This document shows positions 9,501 through 17,320 of a stretch of DNA of 64,000 nucleotides, piece after piece. How positions within the stretch are numbered: position 1 is the first letter of the stretch; each line of letters opens with the position of its first letter. The DNA is from CAWAXW01 sp963786155 (GTDB lineage Bacteria; Actinomycetota; CADDZG01; WHSQ01), in assembly GCA_963786155.1 (NCBI GenBank), contig CAWAXW010000006.1, positions 186,001 through 250,000 on the forward strand, in the 5' to 3' direction. Made by a program: the position numbers and the translations under genes. The notes under the pieces are model-generated. The model searched no databases. It was given only the letters and a program-made list of their open reading frames with translations, and was not told where the DNA came from.

Positions 9501-10517
9501 GGCGAGGCGGTCGGCATCGTTGCGGCCCAGTCCATCGGTGAGCCGGGCACACAGCTGACGATGCGTACGTTCCACACGGGTGGTGTCGCGGGTGAGGACA
9601 TCACCCACGGTCTGCCTCGTGTCGTCGAGTTGTTCGAGGCCCGCACCCCGAAGGGGAAGGCCGAGATCGCGAAGGCCACCGGGACCGTTTCGATAACCGA
9701 CGACGAGCGGGTGCGCCACATCGAGATCACGCCGGATGACGGCAGCGAGGTCGTGCCCTACAAGGTACCGGCCCACGCTCGGCTCCGGATCAAGAACGGC
9801 GATCAGGTGAACGCCGGCGACGCCCTCACCGAGGGCTCCAAGGACCCCGACGAGATCCTCGAGGTACAGGGTCAGCGGGACGTCCAGCGCTACCTGGTGG
9901 ACGAGGTCCAGCGCGTCTACCGGAGCCAGGGTGTGCCGATCCACGACAAGCACATCGAGCTCATCGTTCGCCAGATGCTCCGCAAGGTGCAGATCCAGGA
10001 GGCCGGCGACACCGACTTCCTCCCCGGCGAGATCGCGGATGCCCGCGCGTTCGCCGGCGCCAACGAGAAGGTCGTGGCCGACGGGCGCGAGCCCGCAACG
10101 GCCCGGCCGCAGCTGATGGGGATCACCAAGGCCTCGCTGGCTACCGAGTCGTGGCTGTCGGCGGCGTCGTTCCAGGAGACCACGAGGGTGTTGACCGAGG
10201 CCGCCATCCGCGGCAAGAGCGACCCCCTGCTGGGCCTCAAGGAGAACGTCATCATCGGCAAGCTGATCCCGGCCGGAACCGGGATGTCGCGCTACCGCAA
10301 CATCCGGGTCACCACGAGCGGAGAAGCGGCCATGTCCGACGAGGACGCCCGGGCGATGTTCGGTCTGCCGCCACGCGCTCCGGACGAGGACGAGGAAGCT
10401 GCGACCGTGGCTCGCGAGATGTTCGGGGTCGGCCTGCAGGCCGTGCCCGACCAAGCCGAGGACGGCGACGGCCAGGTCGACGTCTCCGACGCCGAGGCAA
10501 CCTCAGCCGCCGAATAG
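6552..10517 (+). CDS. rpoC: DNA-directed RNA polymerase subunit beta'
   Basis: 1321 residues from a GTG start. The N-terminal zinc site uses C60, C62, C75 and C78. The catalytic NADFDGDQ motif lies at 535-542 (D537, D539, D541 bind Mg2+). The second zinc site uses the Cys of CGTDRGLRV and CDAPHGVCQQC. Residues about 150-245 are a charged, mostly helical insert (RRIEEILKETEGRLEEME and following), matching the beta-prime insertion specific to Actinobacteria; this is the best taxonomic marker in the window. The C-terminal tail is acidic. Confidence 0.98.
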   Translation: MLDVNYFDELRIGLATGDQIRAWSNGEVKKPETINYRTLKPEKDGLFCEKIFGPTKDWECYCGKYKRVRFKGIICERCGVEVTRAKVRRERMGHIELAAPVTHIWYFKGVPSRLGYMLDLAPKELEKVIYFAASIVTHVDETKRHKELPRLEEEVAEEIAQFEANRDRRIEEILKETEGRLEEMEARKARSSEKNAAKNQSERQQREVRDRADKNIDLVRATFEKFQDLQIKEIVDDEQIWRELKDRYGDYFRGGMGAESVKDLLAAIDLHAEADFLREQIKTAKGQKRQRAIKRLKVVAPFTDTTKKNTPMGMVLDCVPVIPPDLRPMVQLDGGRFATSDLNDLYRRVINRNNRLKRLLDLGAPEIIVNNEKRMLQEAVDALFDNGRRGRPVTGPGNRPLKSLSDMLKGKQGRFRQNLLGKRVDYSGRSVIVSGPKLRLHQCGLPKQMALELFKPFVMKRLVDLGHAQNIKSAKRMVERSRPHVWDVLEEIIHEHPVLLNRAPTLHRLGIQAFEPVLVEGKAIQVHPLVCFAYNADFDGDQMAVHVPLSSEAQAEARLLMLSAHNVLSPANGDPVVAPTQDIIIGAYYLTVGKDGEPGEGKVLPSAAYAIDAYSRYRWTDSDGKALKVPQREVALHATIKVRGLKRFEDESQEEFDANPKRLKETTVGRILLNECFPEDFPYQNSVVKKKELSALIDRCARTYHKKDLADILDAVKDVGFRFATKAGVTVGLQDVTTPPSKPKILAEHEKRADKVEGQYRKGVITERERRQELVEIWTEATDRVKDAMEEEFDELNPIYMMANSGARGNIMQIRQIAGMRGLVANPKGEIIPRPIRSNFREGLTVLEYFISTHGARKGLADTALRTADSGYLTRRLVDVSQEIIIRSENCGTDRGLRVDVENERAYLKQKLHGRVLLEDAKDAKGKVVVAAGTPVTPEIAAEIENGGVAETVVRSTLTCDAPHGVCQQCYGISLATGKLAELGEAVGIVAAQSIGEPGTQLTMRTFHTGGVAGEDITHGLPRVVELFEARTPKGKAEIAKATGTVSITDDERVRHIEITPDDGSEVVPYKVPAHARLRIKNGDQVNAGDALTEGSKDPDEILEVQGQRDVQRYLVDEVQRVYRSQGVPIHDKHIELIVRQMLRKVQIQEAGDTDFLPGEIADARAFAGANEKVVADGREPATARPQLMGITKASLATESWLSAASFQETTRVLTEAAIRGKSDPLLGLKENVIIGKLIPAGTGMSRYRNIRVTTSGEAAMSDEDARAMFGLPPRAPDEDEEAATVAREMFGVGLQAVPDQAEDGDGQVDVSDAEATSAAE

Positions 10518-10523
10518 CAAACA

Positions 10524-10556
10524 GGGTGGTGGTCGTCTAGTCGGCGACCACCACCC
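10524..10556 (+). terminator. Inverted repeat between rpoC and a convergent gene, probable bidirectional terminator
   Basis: A perfect 12-bp stem (GGGTGGTGGTCG / CGACCACCACCC) with a 9-base loop begins 7 bases after the rpoC stop. There is no T tract on the plus strand. It overlaps the last codons and the stop of the convergent small secreted-protein gene, so it may serve both transcripts. Confidence 0.55.
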
Positions 10557-10917
10557 GCACTTCGGTTATCTCTGCGAGCGCTTGACCATCGGTCGCGCAT
10601 TGAACCGAAGGTCCGCCGGCGCAGTCGAACCAGGAGCCCGCAGGCGCCAGGCGCACCTTGATGGTCGAGCCTGCGGTGGGCGCTTGGTCCAGCTCGAACG
10701 CAACGGTCTCGACTTCGGTCGGGTCGTCGGGGGCCAGCTCGTAGTCGATCTCGTCCACGATGTAGCCGCTGACCGATCCGGTTCCCTCTCCCGCTCGACT
10801 GCCGGGAACCGTGTTGGAGGCCGCTATCGCTTGCATGCCGAAGATGACCGGGAGGACCTGGGCCCCCACCAGCGCGACGGCCACCCGTCGCCTCGTACTT
10901 CTCCGCCCTTTGCTCAC
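10537..10917 (-). CDS. Small secreted protein, SipW/camelysin-like family (divergent paralogue)
   Basis: 126 residues from a GTG at 10917, chosen because it gives the same short basic N-terminus (MSKGRRSTRRR) as the paralogues at 19090 and 19741; an ATG at 10968 is an in-frame alternative. A hydrophobic segment (VAVALVGAQVLPVIFGMQAI) is followed by AASNTVPGSRAGEGTGSVSGY, which aligns with AANTVSTSKAGDGAGAVTGY of the other two. The rest is a beta-rich domain ending VRVVVAD, like their FRVVIAD. Likely exported and cut by the signal peptidase at 17317-18990. It is convergent with rpoC. The 288 bases upstream show no dyad like that before the other copies. Confidence 0.7.
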   Translation of the reverse strand: MSKGRRSTRRRVAVALVGAQVLPVIFGMQAIAASNTVPGSRAGEGTGSVSGYIVDEIDYELAPDDPTEVETVAFELDQAPTAGSTIKVRLAPAGSWFDCAGGPSVQCATDGQALAEITEVRVVVAD

Positions 10918-11205
10918 ATCACAATGTCGAATCCCTGGCCGGGTTTTTTGATGGTCGATCCATGTCATCCCATCCGTGGTCAGAACCCGGCGATCCGAGG
11001 ACCACTCCTCAGCAGATGACTAGTCACCGGCGGACGGCGGGAAGCACTCTGAGATCAGTAAGTCAATAGCCGGTGCGGATAGAACTCAGATAGCTCAAGC
11101 GGCACCAGCGAAACCACCCGGCACCGCTATCCAGTTGGCGCTTCAGGGGTCGATAACTTCCCTAGGTGAGGAGACGGGCCTCATCAGGTTTGGGGAGGAA
11201 GCTCT

Positions 11206-12996
11206 GTGCGTCGTCTAGCAACGGCGGCATCCATTCAGGCAACATGTGCGCGCGCTCTCGCGTGCTTTGTCGTCGTTGGTGCCTTGGCTTCGCCTGGGTT
11301 GTCCCAACCCTCCGAAGCCGCTCACTTATCTATCGGCAGGACCCCGGCCGGACATAAGGCCTCCATGGTCGCGGTGATCGTTCGGAAGTCTCCGGGCGCC
11401 GGCACCCAACCCGAGACCGCCGTGAGCGTCCTCCACGGTCACGTCGATCGAAGGCTCGGGATCATCAATGGGTTCGCGGCCACGGTGCCTGCCACTGCTC
11501 TCGATCCGTTGATCGGGAGCCCCGGCGTCGCTTCGGTTACGCAAGACTCATCTGTTCGGCTGCTGGGCGACCTCGACGGTCACGACGCCAAGAAAGACGC
11601 CGGCTCCATGGTGATGCTGGCCCAGGAGGTGACCGGCGCCGGGGAGTTCTGGAACGATGGCCACACCGGCCGTGGTGTCGACGTGGCGCTGATCGATTCG
11701 GGGGTCTCTCCCGTGGAGGGCCTGCGGGGGTCCGGCAAAGTGATCAACGGCGCGGACCTCTCGTTCGACTCTCAGTCTCAAGATCTCCGCTACATGGATT
11801 CCTTCGGACACGGCACCCACATGGCCGGGATAATCGCCGGCCGCGACGAAGATGCGAAGTCCCCTATCCAGAAAGGCGACGAGGAGCACTTCCTGGGGAT
11901 GGCTCCGGACGCGCGCATCGTCAACGTGAAAGTCGCCGACACCTTCGGCGCGACGGATGTCTCGCAGGTCATTGCCGCGATCGATTGGGTCGTGACGCAT
12001 CGCAACGACAATGGGATGAACATCCGGGTCCTCAACCTTTCGTTCGGCACCGACGCGACCCAGGACTACCGTCTCGACCCGCTTGCCTACGCGGCCGAGG
12101 TGGCATGGCGGAAGGGGATCGTCGTCGTCGTCTCGGCCGGTAACCAGGGATATGGGAATGCCGGCCTCAACGATCCCGCGATCGATCCTTACGTGATCGT
12201 GGTTGGCGCAGCCGACGCCAAGGGGACTTGGGGCTCGCACGACGACCGCTTGTCGCAGTTCTCGAGCCGCGGCGACGGCAAGAGGCGGCCCGACCTGCTC
12301 GCTCCCGGGCAGTCGGTCGTCAGCCTGCGCGTCCCGGGGTCCTACATCGACCAGACCTACCCGCAGGGACGGGTCGCGGAGCGCTTCTTCCGTGGAAGCG
12401 GTACTTCTCAAGCCGCCGCAGTGGTCTCCGGCGCCGCCGCTCTCATCATCAGCCAACGACCAAGCATCAAGCCCGACGAGGTGAAGGCACTGCTGGTGGG
12501 CACGTCGGGCCGGGTCTCTAGCTCCAACGGACCGGGGATGCTCGATCTCAAGTCGGCGAAAGACCGCTCGACCCCGCGCTCGACCCAGACCTGGGAGCAG
12601 TCGACGGGAACGGGATCGCTCGAGCAGGCGCGTGGCTCTTCACATCTGACCGACGGTGGCGTTGTTCTGTCGGGGGAGAAGGACATCTTTGGAGCGCCAT
12701 GGTCGGGGAACCGGTGGTCGTCCGAGATGTGGGCGGGCACTTCGTGGCTGGGGGGTCGGTGGAACGGCAACGACTGGACCGGCACGTGCTGGTGCAACCA
12801 GTCCTGGACCGGTAATTCGTGGAGCTCGATCACCTGGACGGCCCCGGCGTGGTCGGGCAACCGCTGGTCCGGCAACCGCTGGTCCGGCAACCGCTGGTCG
12901 GGCGATGGCTGGTCCGGAGGCGCGTGGTCCGGGAACCGGTGGTCGTCCGGAGCCTGGTCCGCCGACACGTGGTCGAGCGCAGGGTGGGGCTCGTGA
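11206..12996 (+). CDS. Secreted subtilisin-like serine protease (S8) with Trp-pentad tail
   Basis: 596 residues from a GTG after GGGGAGGAAG. A signal peptide (about 1-38) is followed by an I9-like propeptide (about 50-120) and an S8 catalytic domain with the triad D164 (ALIDSGV), H202 (GHGTHMAG) and S401 (GSGTSQAA); the oxyanion Asn lies in VVVSAGNQG. Residues about 499-596 form a tail with Trp at exactly every fifth position (WSGNR type). The protease should act outside the cell or on the wall. Natural substrates cannot be read from the sequence; the neighbouring secreted proteins are candidates. It is transcribed away from the small secreted protein at 10537 and ends 91 bases before the GGDEF-EAL gene. 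Confidence 0.9.
   Translation: MRRLATAASIQATCARALACFVVVGALASPGLSQPSEAAHLSIGRTPAGHKASMVAVIVRKSPGAGTQPETAVSVLHGHVDRRLGIINGFAATVPATALDPLIGSPGVASVTQDSSVRLLGDLDGHDAKKDAGSMVMLAQEVTGAGEFWNDGHTGRGVDVALIDSGVSPVEGLRGSGKVINGADLSFDSQSQDLRYMDSFGHGTHMAGIIAGRDEDAKSPIQKGDEEHFLGMAPDARIVNVKVADTFGATDVSQVIAAIDWVVTHRNDNGMNIRVLNLSFGTDATQDYRLDPLAYAAEVAWRKGIVVVVSAGNQGYGNAGLNDPAIDPYVIVVGAADAKGTWGSHDDRLSQFSSRGDGKRRPDLLAPGQSVVSLRVPGSYIDQTYPQGRVAERFFRGSGTSQAAAVVSGAAALIISQRPSIKPDEVKALLVGTSGRVSSSNGPGMLDLKSAKDRSTPRSTQTWEQSTGTGSLEQARGSSHLTDGGVVLSGEKDIFGAPWSGNRWSSEMWAGTSWLGGRWNGNDWTGTCWCNQSWTGNSWSSITWTAPAWSGNRWSGNRWSGNRWSGDGWSGGAWSGNRWSSGAWSADTWSSAGWGS
12700..12993 (+). repeat. Tandem 15-base coding repeat: Trp at every fifth residue, 20 Trp
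   Basis: Twenty TGG codons occur at exact 15-base intervals at the 3' end of the protease gene. The consensus pentad is W-S-G-N-R; three consecutive copies near 12850-12900 are nearly identical at the DNA level (TGGTCCGGCAACCGC), which points to recent expansion by slippage or unequal crossing over, while outer copies have diverged. Confidence 0.9.
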
Positions 12997-13086
12997 CAAC
13001 TCAAAGCAAGAGCGGGGTGTTAATCGAAGGCAGACCGCAAGGAAAGATCGACAAACGCGTCCTGGATCTGGGCCCTTAGCTTTGCG

Positions 13087-15612
13087 ATGGGCGCGGGCGC
13101 CGTGGCACTGGTGCTCGGTCCCATCGACGACTTGGCCGCGCTCGAGAGCCCGCTGCGCGTGCCGTGGCCCCTGCTAGCGGCCGCATTCGCGCTCGCCGAG
13201 GTGTTCGCGGTGCATCTCCACTTCCGCCGCGACGCGCACACGCTCACGATGAGCGACCTGCCCCTCGTCCTGGGTCTGTTCATGATTGCGCCCCAGGAGC
13301 TCGTCCTGGCTCAGGTCGCTGGAGGGCTGGTGGCGCTGGTCATCGCGCTTCGTCAACCCGCGCTCAAGGCCGCTTTCAACCTCGCCCAACTCGCGCTCGG
13401 TTCGGCCATCGCGGTCATGGTCTTCCGCGCGGGGCCCTGGGCTCTCGATGTGCACCACTGGACCGGATGGGCGATGGCGCTGGTCGCCACACTCGTGGCG
13501 AGTGCCGCGGGCATCCTCGCAACGTCGACGGCTATCCAGATCTCGGACGGCGACCGGGTAGCCGGCCGCCTTCGCAAGATGTTCGGCTTCGGCCTTGCGG
13601 TCACCGCGGCTAACACGGCTCTCGCACTGAGTGCTGTGGCGGTCCTGTGGACCGCTCCGCAGTGGGCGTGGCTGTTGCTGATCCCAACGGCCGTCTTGAT
13701 TGGGGCTTACCGGGCTTACACATCGATGCGACAGAAGCACGAGGGTCTTTCGTTCCTGTACGAGGCTACGCGCGTCGTGCATGGGTCTCCGTTGGTCGAG
13801 TCGGCGATCACGACCCTCTTGATCCAGGCCCGCGAGATGTTCCACGCAGAGCGCGCCGAGATCACGCTCTTGCTGCCGGAGGGCCGGGGCGAAGCGCTGC
13901 GAACGAGTTCGGGACCGGGGGACCGCGTCGAGGTGATGACGCGGGTCAACGTCGCGCCGTCAGAACGTCTACTCGAGCGCCCTCTGATCACCGGCCGCTC
14001 GATGTTGCTGGCGCGTCCGATCGCTACCGAGGCGATGGACGTCGCAGACTCGCTTTCCGGCATCAAGGATGCGATAGCCGCTCCCCTCGAGGCCGAACAT
14101 GGGGTGATCGGGGTGCTGGTCATCTCGGATCGCCTGGGCGACGTCGACACGTTCGACGAGGACGATCTGAAGCTGTGCGAGACCCTTGCGAGTCACCTGA
14201 GCATCGCCTTGGAGAACAGCAGGCTGGGCCAATCGCTGGCCCAACTCCAGGAGCTCGAGGCAAGGTTGCGCCATCAAGCCATGCACGACCCGCTCACGGG
14301 CCTCCCGAACAGATGGCTGTTCATGGACCGCGTAGAGCAGGGTCTCATCAGACGCGAGCTGAAGGCCGGCTCGATAGCCGTCCTCTTCGTGGACATCGAC
14401 GATTTCAAGACCGTGAACGACAGCCTCGGTCACGCCGCCGGCGACGACTTGTTGCGGGGTGTCGCCGACCGGTTGCTTCGATCTCTTCGGCCGGAGGACA
14501 GCGCAGCGCGTCTCGGCGGTGATGAGTTCGCGATCCTGATCGATGAGCCGGGGGCCGCGGTCGCAGCCCACCGGGTCGCGCGCCGTGTCATCGAGGAGCT
14601 CGGTGAGCCTCTCAACCTCCAGGGTCGCGATGTGTTCGTCCGCGCAAGCATCGGAATAGCGGTAGCAGAGAGCCGGGGCGAAGCGGCCGAAGACCTTCTC
14701 CGCAACGCCGACGTAGCCATGTACATGGCCAAGGACAACGGCAAGCATCGCTACGAGTTCTTCGATCCCAGCATGCACACCGCGGCGGTCGAGAGACTCG
14801 AGCTGAAGGACGATCTCCAGCGAGCGATCGGCCGGGCCGAGATGGTCGTGCACTACCAACCGATCGTCGACCTCAGGACGGCAGAGATCACGGGGGCCGA
14901 GGCTCTGGTGAGGTGGGCCCACCCCTCGGGGGCGTTGGTCGAGCCGGATGTCTTCGTCCCCCTGGCCGAGGAGACGGGCCTGATCACCGAGATCGATCGC
15001 TTGGTGCTCAAAGAGAGCTGTCTGCAAGCGGCCCGGTGGCGCGCATCCTTCCCCGATCGGCCGTTGACGATGAGCGTGAATCTCTCGGCACGCCAGCTCC
15101 AGCGTCCGGACCTCGTCGAGGTGGTCGTCGAGTGCCTGGAGGAAGCCGGGATAGATGCCGCCGATCTAACTCTGGAGCTGACCGAAGGCACCCTCATGGC
15201 CGATACGGCTCTCAGCGCGACCGTCCTTCGAAACTTGAAAGACCTCGGCGTGCAACTCGCGATCGACGATTTCGGAACCGGGCACTCCTCGCTCGCATAC
15301 CTGCGTCACTTCCCCTTCGACATCCTGAAGATCGACAAGTCGTTCATCGATGGGATCGCCCACGGAGGACAGGAGGGCGCCTTGGCGAAAGCGATCGTGG
15401 AGCTGGGTGGATCGCTCCAACTCGTGACCGTCGCCGAAGGCGTCGAGGCGAGCGAGCAGAACGACATGCTCGTAGCCCTCGGTTGCAACCGGGGCCAGGG
15501 ATTCTTCTTCGGCCAGCCGGGCCCACCAGAGATGATGGACGCCTTGCTCGGAGGGGACGCCCCCCGCCTCGTAGTGCGCCTCGAGGATCCCGTCCAGCCT
15601 CGAGCTCGCTAA
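13087..15612 (+). CDS. Membrane-anchored GGDEF-EAL c-di-GMP enzyme with GAF-like domain
   Basis: 841 residues. About seven or eight hydrophobic segments (1-215) form an MASE-like membrane sensor. A GAF-like domain (about 230-380) precedes a GGDEF domain with an intact GGDEF motif at 477-481 and an EAL domain with EALVRW at 605 and DDFGTGHSS further on. Both catalytic signatures look functional, so it could make or break c-di-GMP, or switch between them. The ATG at 13087 lacks a clear Shine-Dalgarno. The frame is open back to 13024 with a plausible basic N-terminus but no standard start codon there, so the true start is uncertain. Eleven bases separate it from the PPK2 gene. Confidence 0.9.
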   Translation: MGAGAVALVLGPIDDLAALESPLRVPWPLLAAAFALAEVFAVHLHFRRDAHTLTMSDLPLVLGLFMIAPQELVLAQVAGGLVALVIALRQPALKAAFNLAQLALGSAIAVMVFRAGPWALDVHHWTGWAMALVATLVASAAGILATSTAIQISDGDRVAGRLRKMFGFGLAVTAANTALALSAVAVLWTAPQWAWLLLIPTAVLIGAYRAYTSMRQKHEGLSFLYEATRVVHGSPLVESAITTLLIQAREMFHAERAEITLLLPEGRGEALRTSSGPGDRVEVMTRVNVAPSERLLERPLITGRSMLLARPIATEAMDVADSLSGIKDAIAAPLEAEHGVIGVLVISDRLGDVDTFDEDDLKLCETLASHLSIALENSRLGQSLAQLQELEARLRHQAMHDPLTGLPNRWLFMDRVEQGLIRRELKAGSIAVLFVDIDDFKTVNDSLGHAAGDDLLRGVADRLLRSLRPEDSAARLGGDEFAILIDEPGAAVAAHRVARRVIEELGEPLNLQGRDVFVRASIGIAVAESRGEAAEDLLRNADVAMYMAKDNGKHRYEFFDPSMHTAAVERLELKDDLQRAIGRAEMVVHYQPIVDLRTAEITGAEALVRWAHPSGALVEPDVFVPLAEETGLITEIDRLVLKESCLQAARWRASFPDRPLTMSVNLSARQLQRPDLVEVVVECLEEAGIDAADLTLELTEGTLMADTALSATVLRNLKDLGVQLAIDDFGTGHSSLAYLRHFPFDILKIDKSFIDGIAHGGQEGALAKAIVELGGSLQLVTVAEGVEASEQNDMLVALGCNRGQGFFFGQPGPPEMMDALLGGDAPRLVVRLEDPVQPRAR

Positions 15613-15622
15613 CCGCAGCCAG

Positions 15623-16414
15623 TTGACCGGTCGCTCCGCGAACGACCACGATGTGTCGGTGGCCCGTCTCGAAGAGCTCGATCTAAGCCTGAGCCTGTCG
15701 CGGAGCGAAGAAGCCGAGCGACTTCCCAAGCTTCAGAAGAAACTCCTTGCTCTGCGCCTGGAGCTCGCCGGCCTGACCGGCGCCAAGGTCCTCGGCCCCC
15801 CGGTGTGTGTCCTCTTTGAGGGGTGGGACGCATCGGGAAAGGGCGGCGCGATCAAGAGGCTTGTAGCGCAGCTCGACCCCCGCCACGTCCGAGTGGCGTC
15901 GTTCGCCGCCCCGACCCACGACGAGAAGCGACACCATTTCATGCTGCGTTTCGGCGATTCACTACCCGGCTGGGGAGGCATGGCCGTATTCGATCGCTCC
16001 TGGTACGGCCGAGTTCTGGTCGAGCGGGTCGAGGGATTCGCCACGAAGGAGCAGTGGACCCGCGCCTACTCGGAGATCGTCGGTTTCGAGCGCAGCCTCG
16101 TTCTCGAAGGGATGATCCTGATCAAGCTGTGGCTCCACCTCTCCGACCAAGAGCAGCTGAAGCGCTTTGAGAAACGCCGCGACGACCCACTGAAAGCATG
16201 GAAGCTCACCGACGACGACTGGCGGAACCGGAAGAAGCGGGGCGCCTACGTCGAGGCGGTCGAAGAGATGCTGGAACGAACCGACCAGGAGTTCGCGCCA
16301 TGGCACCTGATCGAAGCCGAAGAAAAGCGCTACGCCCGAGTGAAGATCCTAGAGACGGTCATCGGCGAGATAGAAGCTCAACGCTCCCACCGTGGAAAGC
16401 CCCCGCTCGGTTGA
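15623..16414 (+). CDS. ppk2: Polyphosphate kinase 2 family protein
   Basis: 263 residues, the size of a single-domain PPK2. Walker A is GWDASGKGG (67-75), Walker B is VFDRSWYGR, and the lid region carries KLWLHLSDQEQLKRF and DDDWRNRKK. PPK2 enzymes phosphorylate nucleoside mono- or diphosphates with polyphosphate; the class cannot be assigned here by eye. TTG start after the GGDEF-EAL stop with only 10 bases between, so the two may be cotranscribed. It is convergent with the RTX/DNRLRE gene, with a 6-base gap between their ends. Confidence 0.9.
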   Translation: MTGRSANDHDVSVARLEELDLSLSLSRSEEAERLPKLQKKLLALRLELAGLTGAKVLGPPVCVLFEGWDASGKGGAIKRLVAQLDPRHVRVASFAAPTHDEKRHHFMLRFGDSLPGWGGMAVFDRSWYGRVLVERVEGFATKEQWTRAYSEIVGFERSLVLEGMILIKLWLHLSDQEQLKRFEKRRDDPLKAWKLTDDDWRNRKKRGAYVEAVEEMLERTDQEFAPWHLIEAEEKRYARVKILETVIGEIEAQRSHRGKPPLG

Positions 16415-16420
16415 ACCCCG

Positions 16421-17320
16421 CTAGCCCCAGTTGACGAGGAGGTCTGCGTCTGTGGAGGTGCCGTTCTCGCGGCCTTTGTAGTTCTGCTTCCGTTCGCTGG
16501 CGGAGTTCTCGGTCGCGTCTCTCAGCAGGAAGCTGTTGTGGCCGTTCGTGTACATCTCCTGGACTTGCGTCGTGACCGTCCACGACTGATAGGCGGAGCT
16601 CGATCCGGTGACCGACGTCGCCGCGGTCCCGGTGGTGGCGGGCTGGTTGGACCAGGTGACGCCGGTCTCGGTCCACGAGCCGGTGATGCGGATCGCCTGG
16701 ATCGTGCTGCCCGAAGAGGGCGAGTTGTTGAAGACGCGCAGCGTGGCCGAGGTGACGACGCAACCCGAAGGCAACGTTGGAAGAGTGAAGCCGACCAGCG
16801 AGCGCTGGTTTTGGCTCCCGCTCTTCGACGTTACGAATAAGTTCGAGTCGGTTCCCTTGTTCTCGCTGGGGGCCGCTTGGCTGATGTACGAGTCCTTGTT
16901 GGTGACCACCGTTTGATTGCCGGGGCTAACACAGCCGTCGGAGTCGGTCGAGGTCTCACAGCTCGCCTGATAGGTGTCGACCCCCGAGCCACCCAGGCAC
17001 ACGTCGGTGCCGGTGCCACCGTCCAGAGTGTCGTTGCCGCCGCCGGCCACCAGGCAGTCGTTGCCGCCGCCCGCGCTGAGGGTCTGGCCGCTGTTGGTGC
17101 CGAGGACGAGCTCCGCCGCCGCACCACCAACAGAGGGGTGGGCGACGATCGCAGTGAGGTTGAGCGCCGCACACTCGGCGGGCTTCAGGTCGTTGGCCGT
17201 GGTGGCGCCGCTCTGGAACTGTTCCGCCTTGCTGCCTGTAACCGAGTTGGCGGCGGCGAAGGCCACGACCACGTTCACCGCGATCAGGGCAACGACGACG
17301 AGCGTGAGCTTGCGACTCAT
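16421..17320 (-). CDS. Secreted RTX-like/DNRLRE-domain protein
   Basis: 299 residues. An N-terminal hydrophobic segment (LTLVVVALIAVNVVVAFA) is followed by AANSVTGSKAEQFQSG, the same motif as in the small secreted proteins nearby. Residues about 73-122 hold GGGNDxLxGGxGxD calcium-binding RTX-type repeats. Residues about 134-299 resemble a DNRLRE/CBM96 domain (KDSYISQ; SLVGFTLPTLPSG; TSATLRVF; GSWTETGVTWSNQPATTG), a fold found in cell-surface and carbohydrate-binding proteins. Its ATG overlaps the signal-peptidase stop by ATGA, so the two are translationally coupled and this protein is the most likely dedicated substrate. Confidence 0.85.
   Translation of the reverse strand: MSRKLTLVVVALIAVNVVVAFAAANSVTGSKAEQFQSGATTANDLKPAECAALNLTAIVAHPSVGGAAAELVLGTNSGQTLSAGGGNDCLVAGGGNDTLDGGTGTDVCLGGSGVDTYQASCETSTDSDGCVSPGNQTVVTNKDSYISQAAPSENKGTDSNLFVTSKSGSQNQRSLVGFTLPTLPSGCVVTSATLRVFNNSPSSGSTIQAIRITGSWTETGVTWSNQPATTGTAATSVTGSSSAYQSWTVTTQVQEMYTNGHNSFLLRDATENSASERKQNYKGRENGTSTDADLLVNWG

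Noticed and set aside
7758..10454. A long open frame of about 900 codons on the minus strand across rpoC
   Set aside because: It is the mirror of a strongly conserved gene in GC-rich DNA; its translation is low-complexity Leu/Asp/Arg/Val and has no domain.
10918..11205. Copy of the TAGTCC dyad before the third small secreted-protein gene
   Set aside because: Only an unrelated TGACTAGTCA palindrome is present; spacing and flanks do not match the other leaders.
12700..12993. CRISPR array
   Set aside because: The regular 15-base repeat is coding and in frame, with no unique spacers; no cas genes occur in the window.
12408..13004. Minus-strand frame rich in Asp, His, Pro and Gln opposite the Trp-repeat tail
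   Set aside because: Its repeats simply mirror the Trp pentad of the protease; there is no plausible start region or domain.
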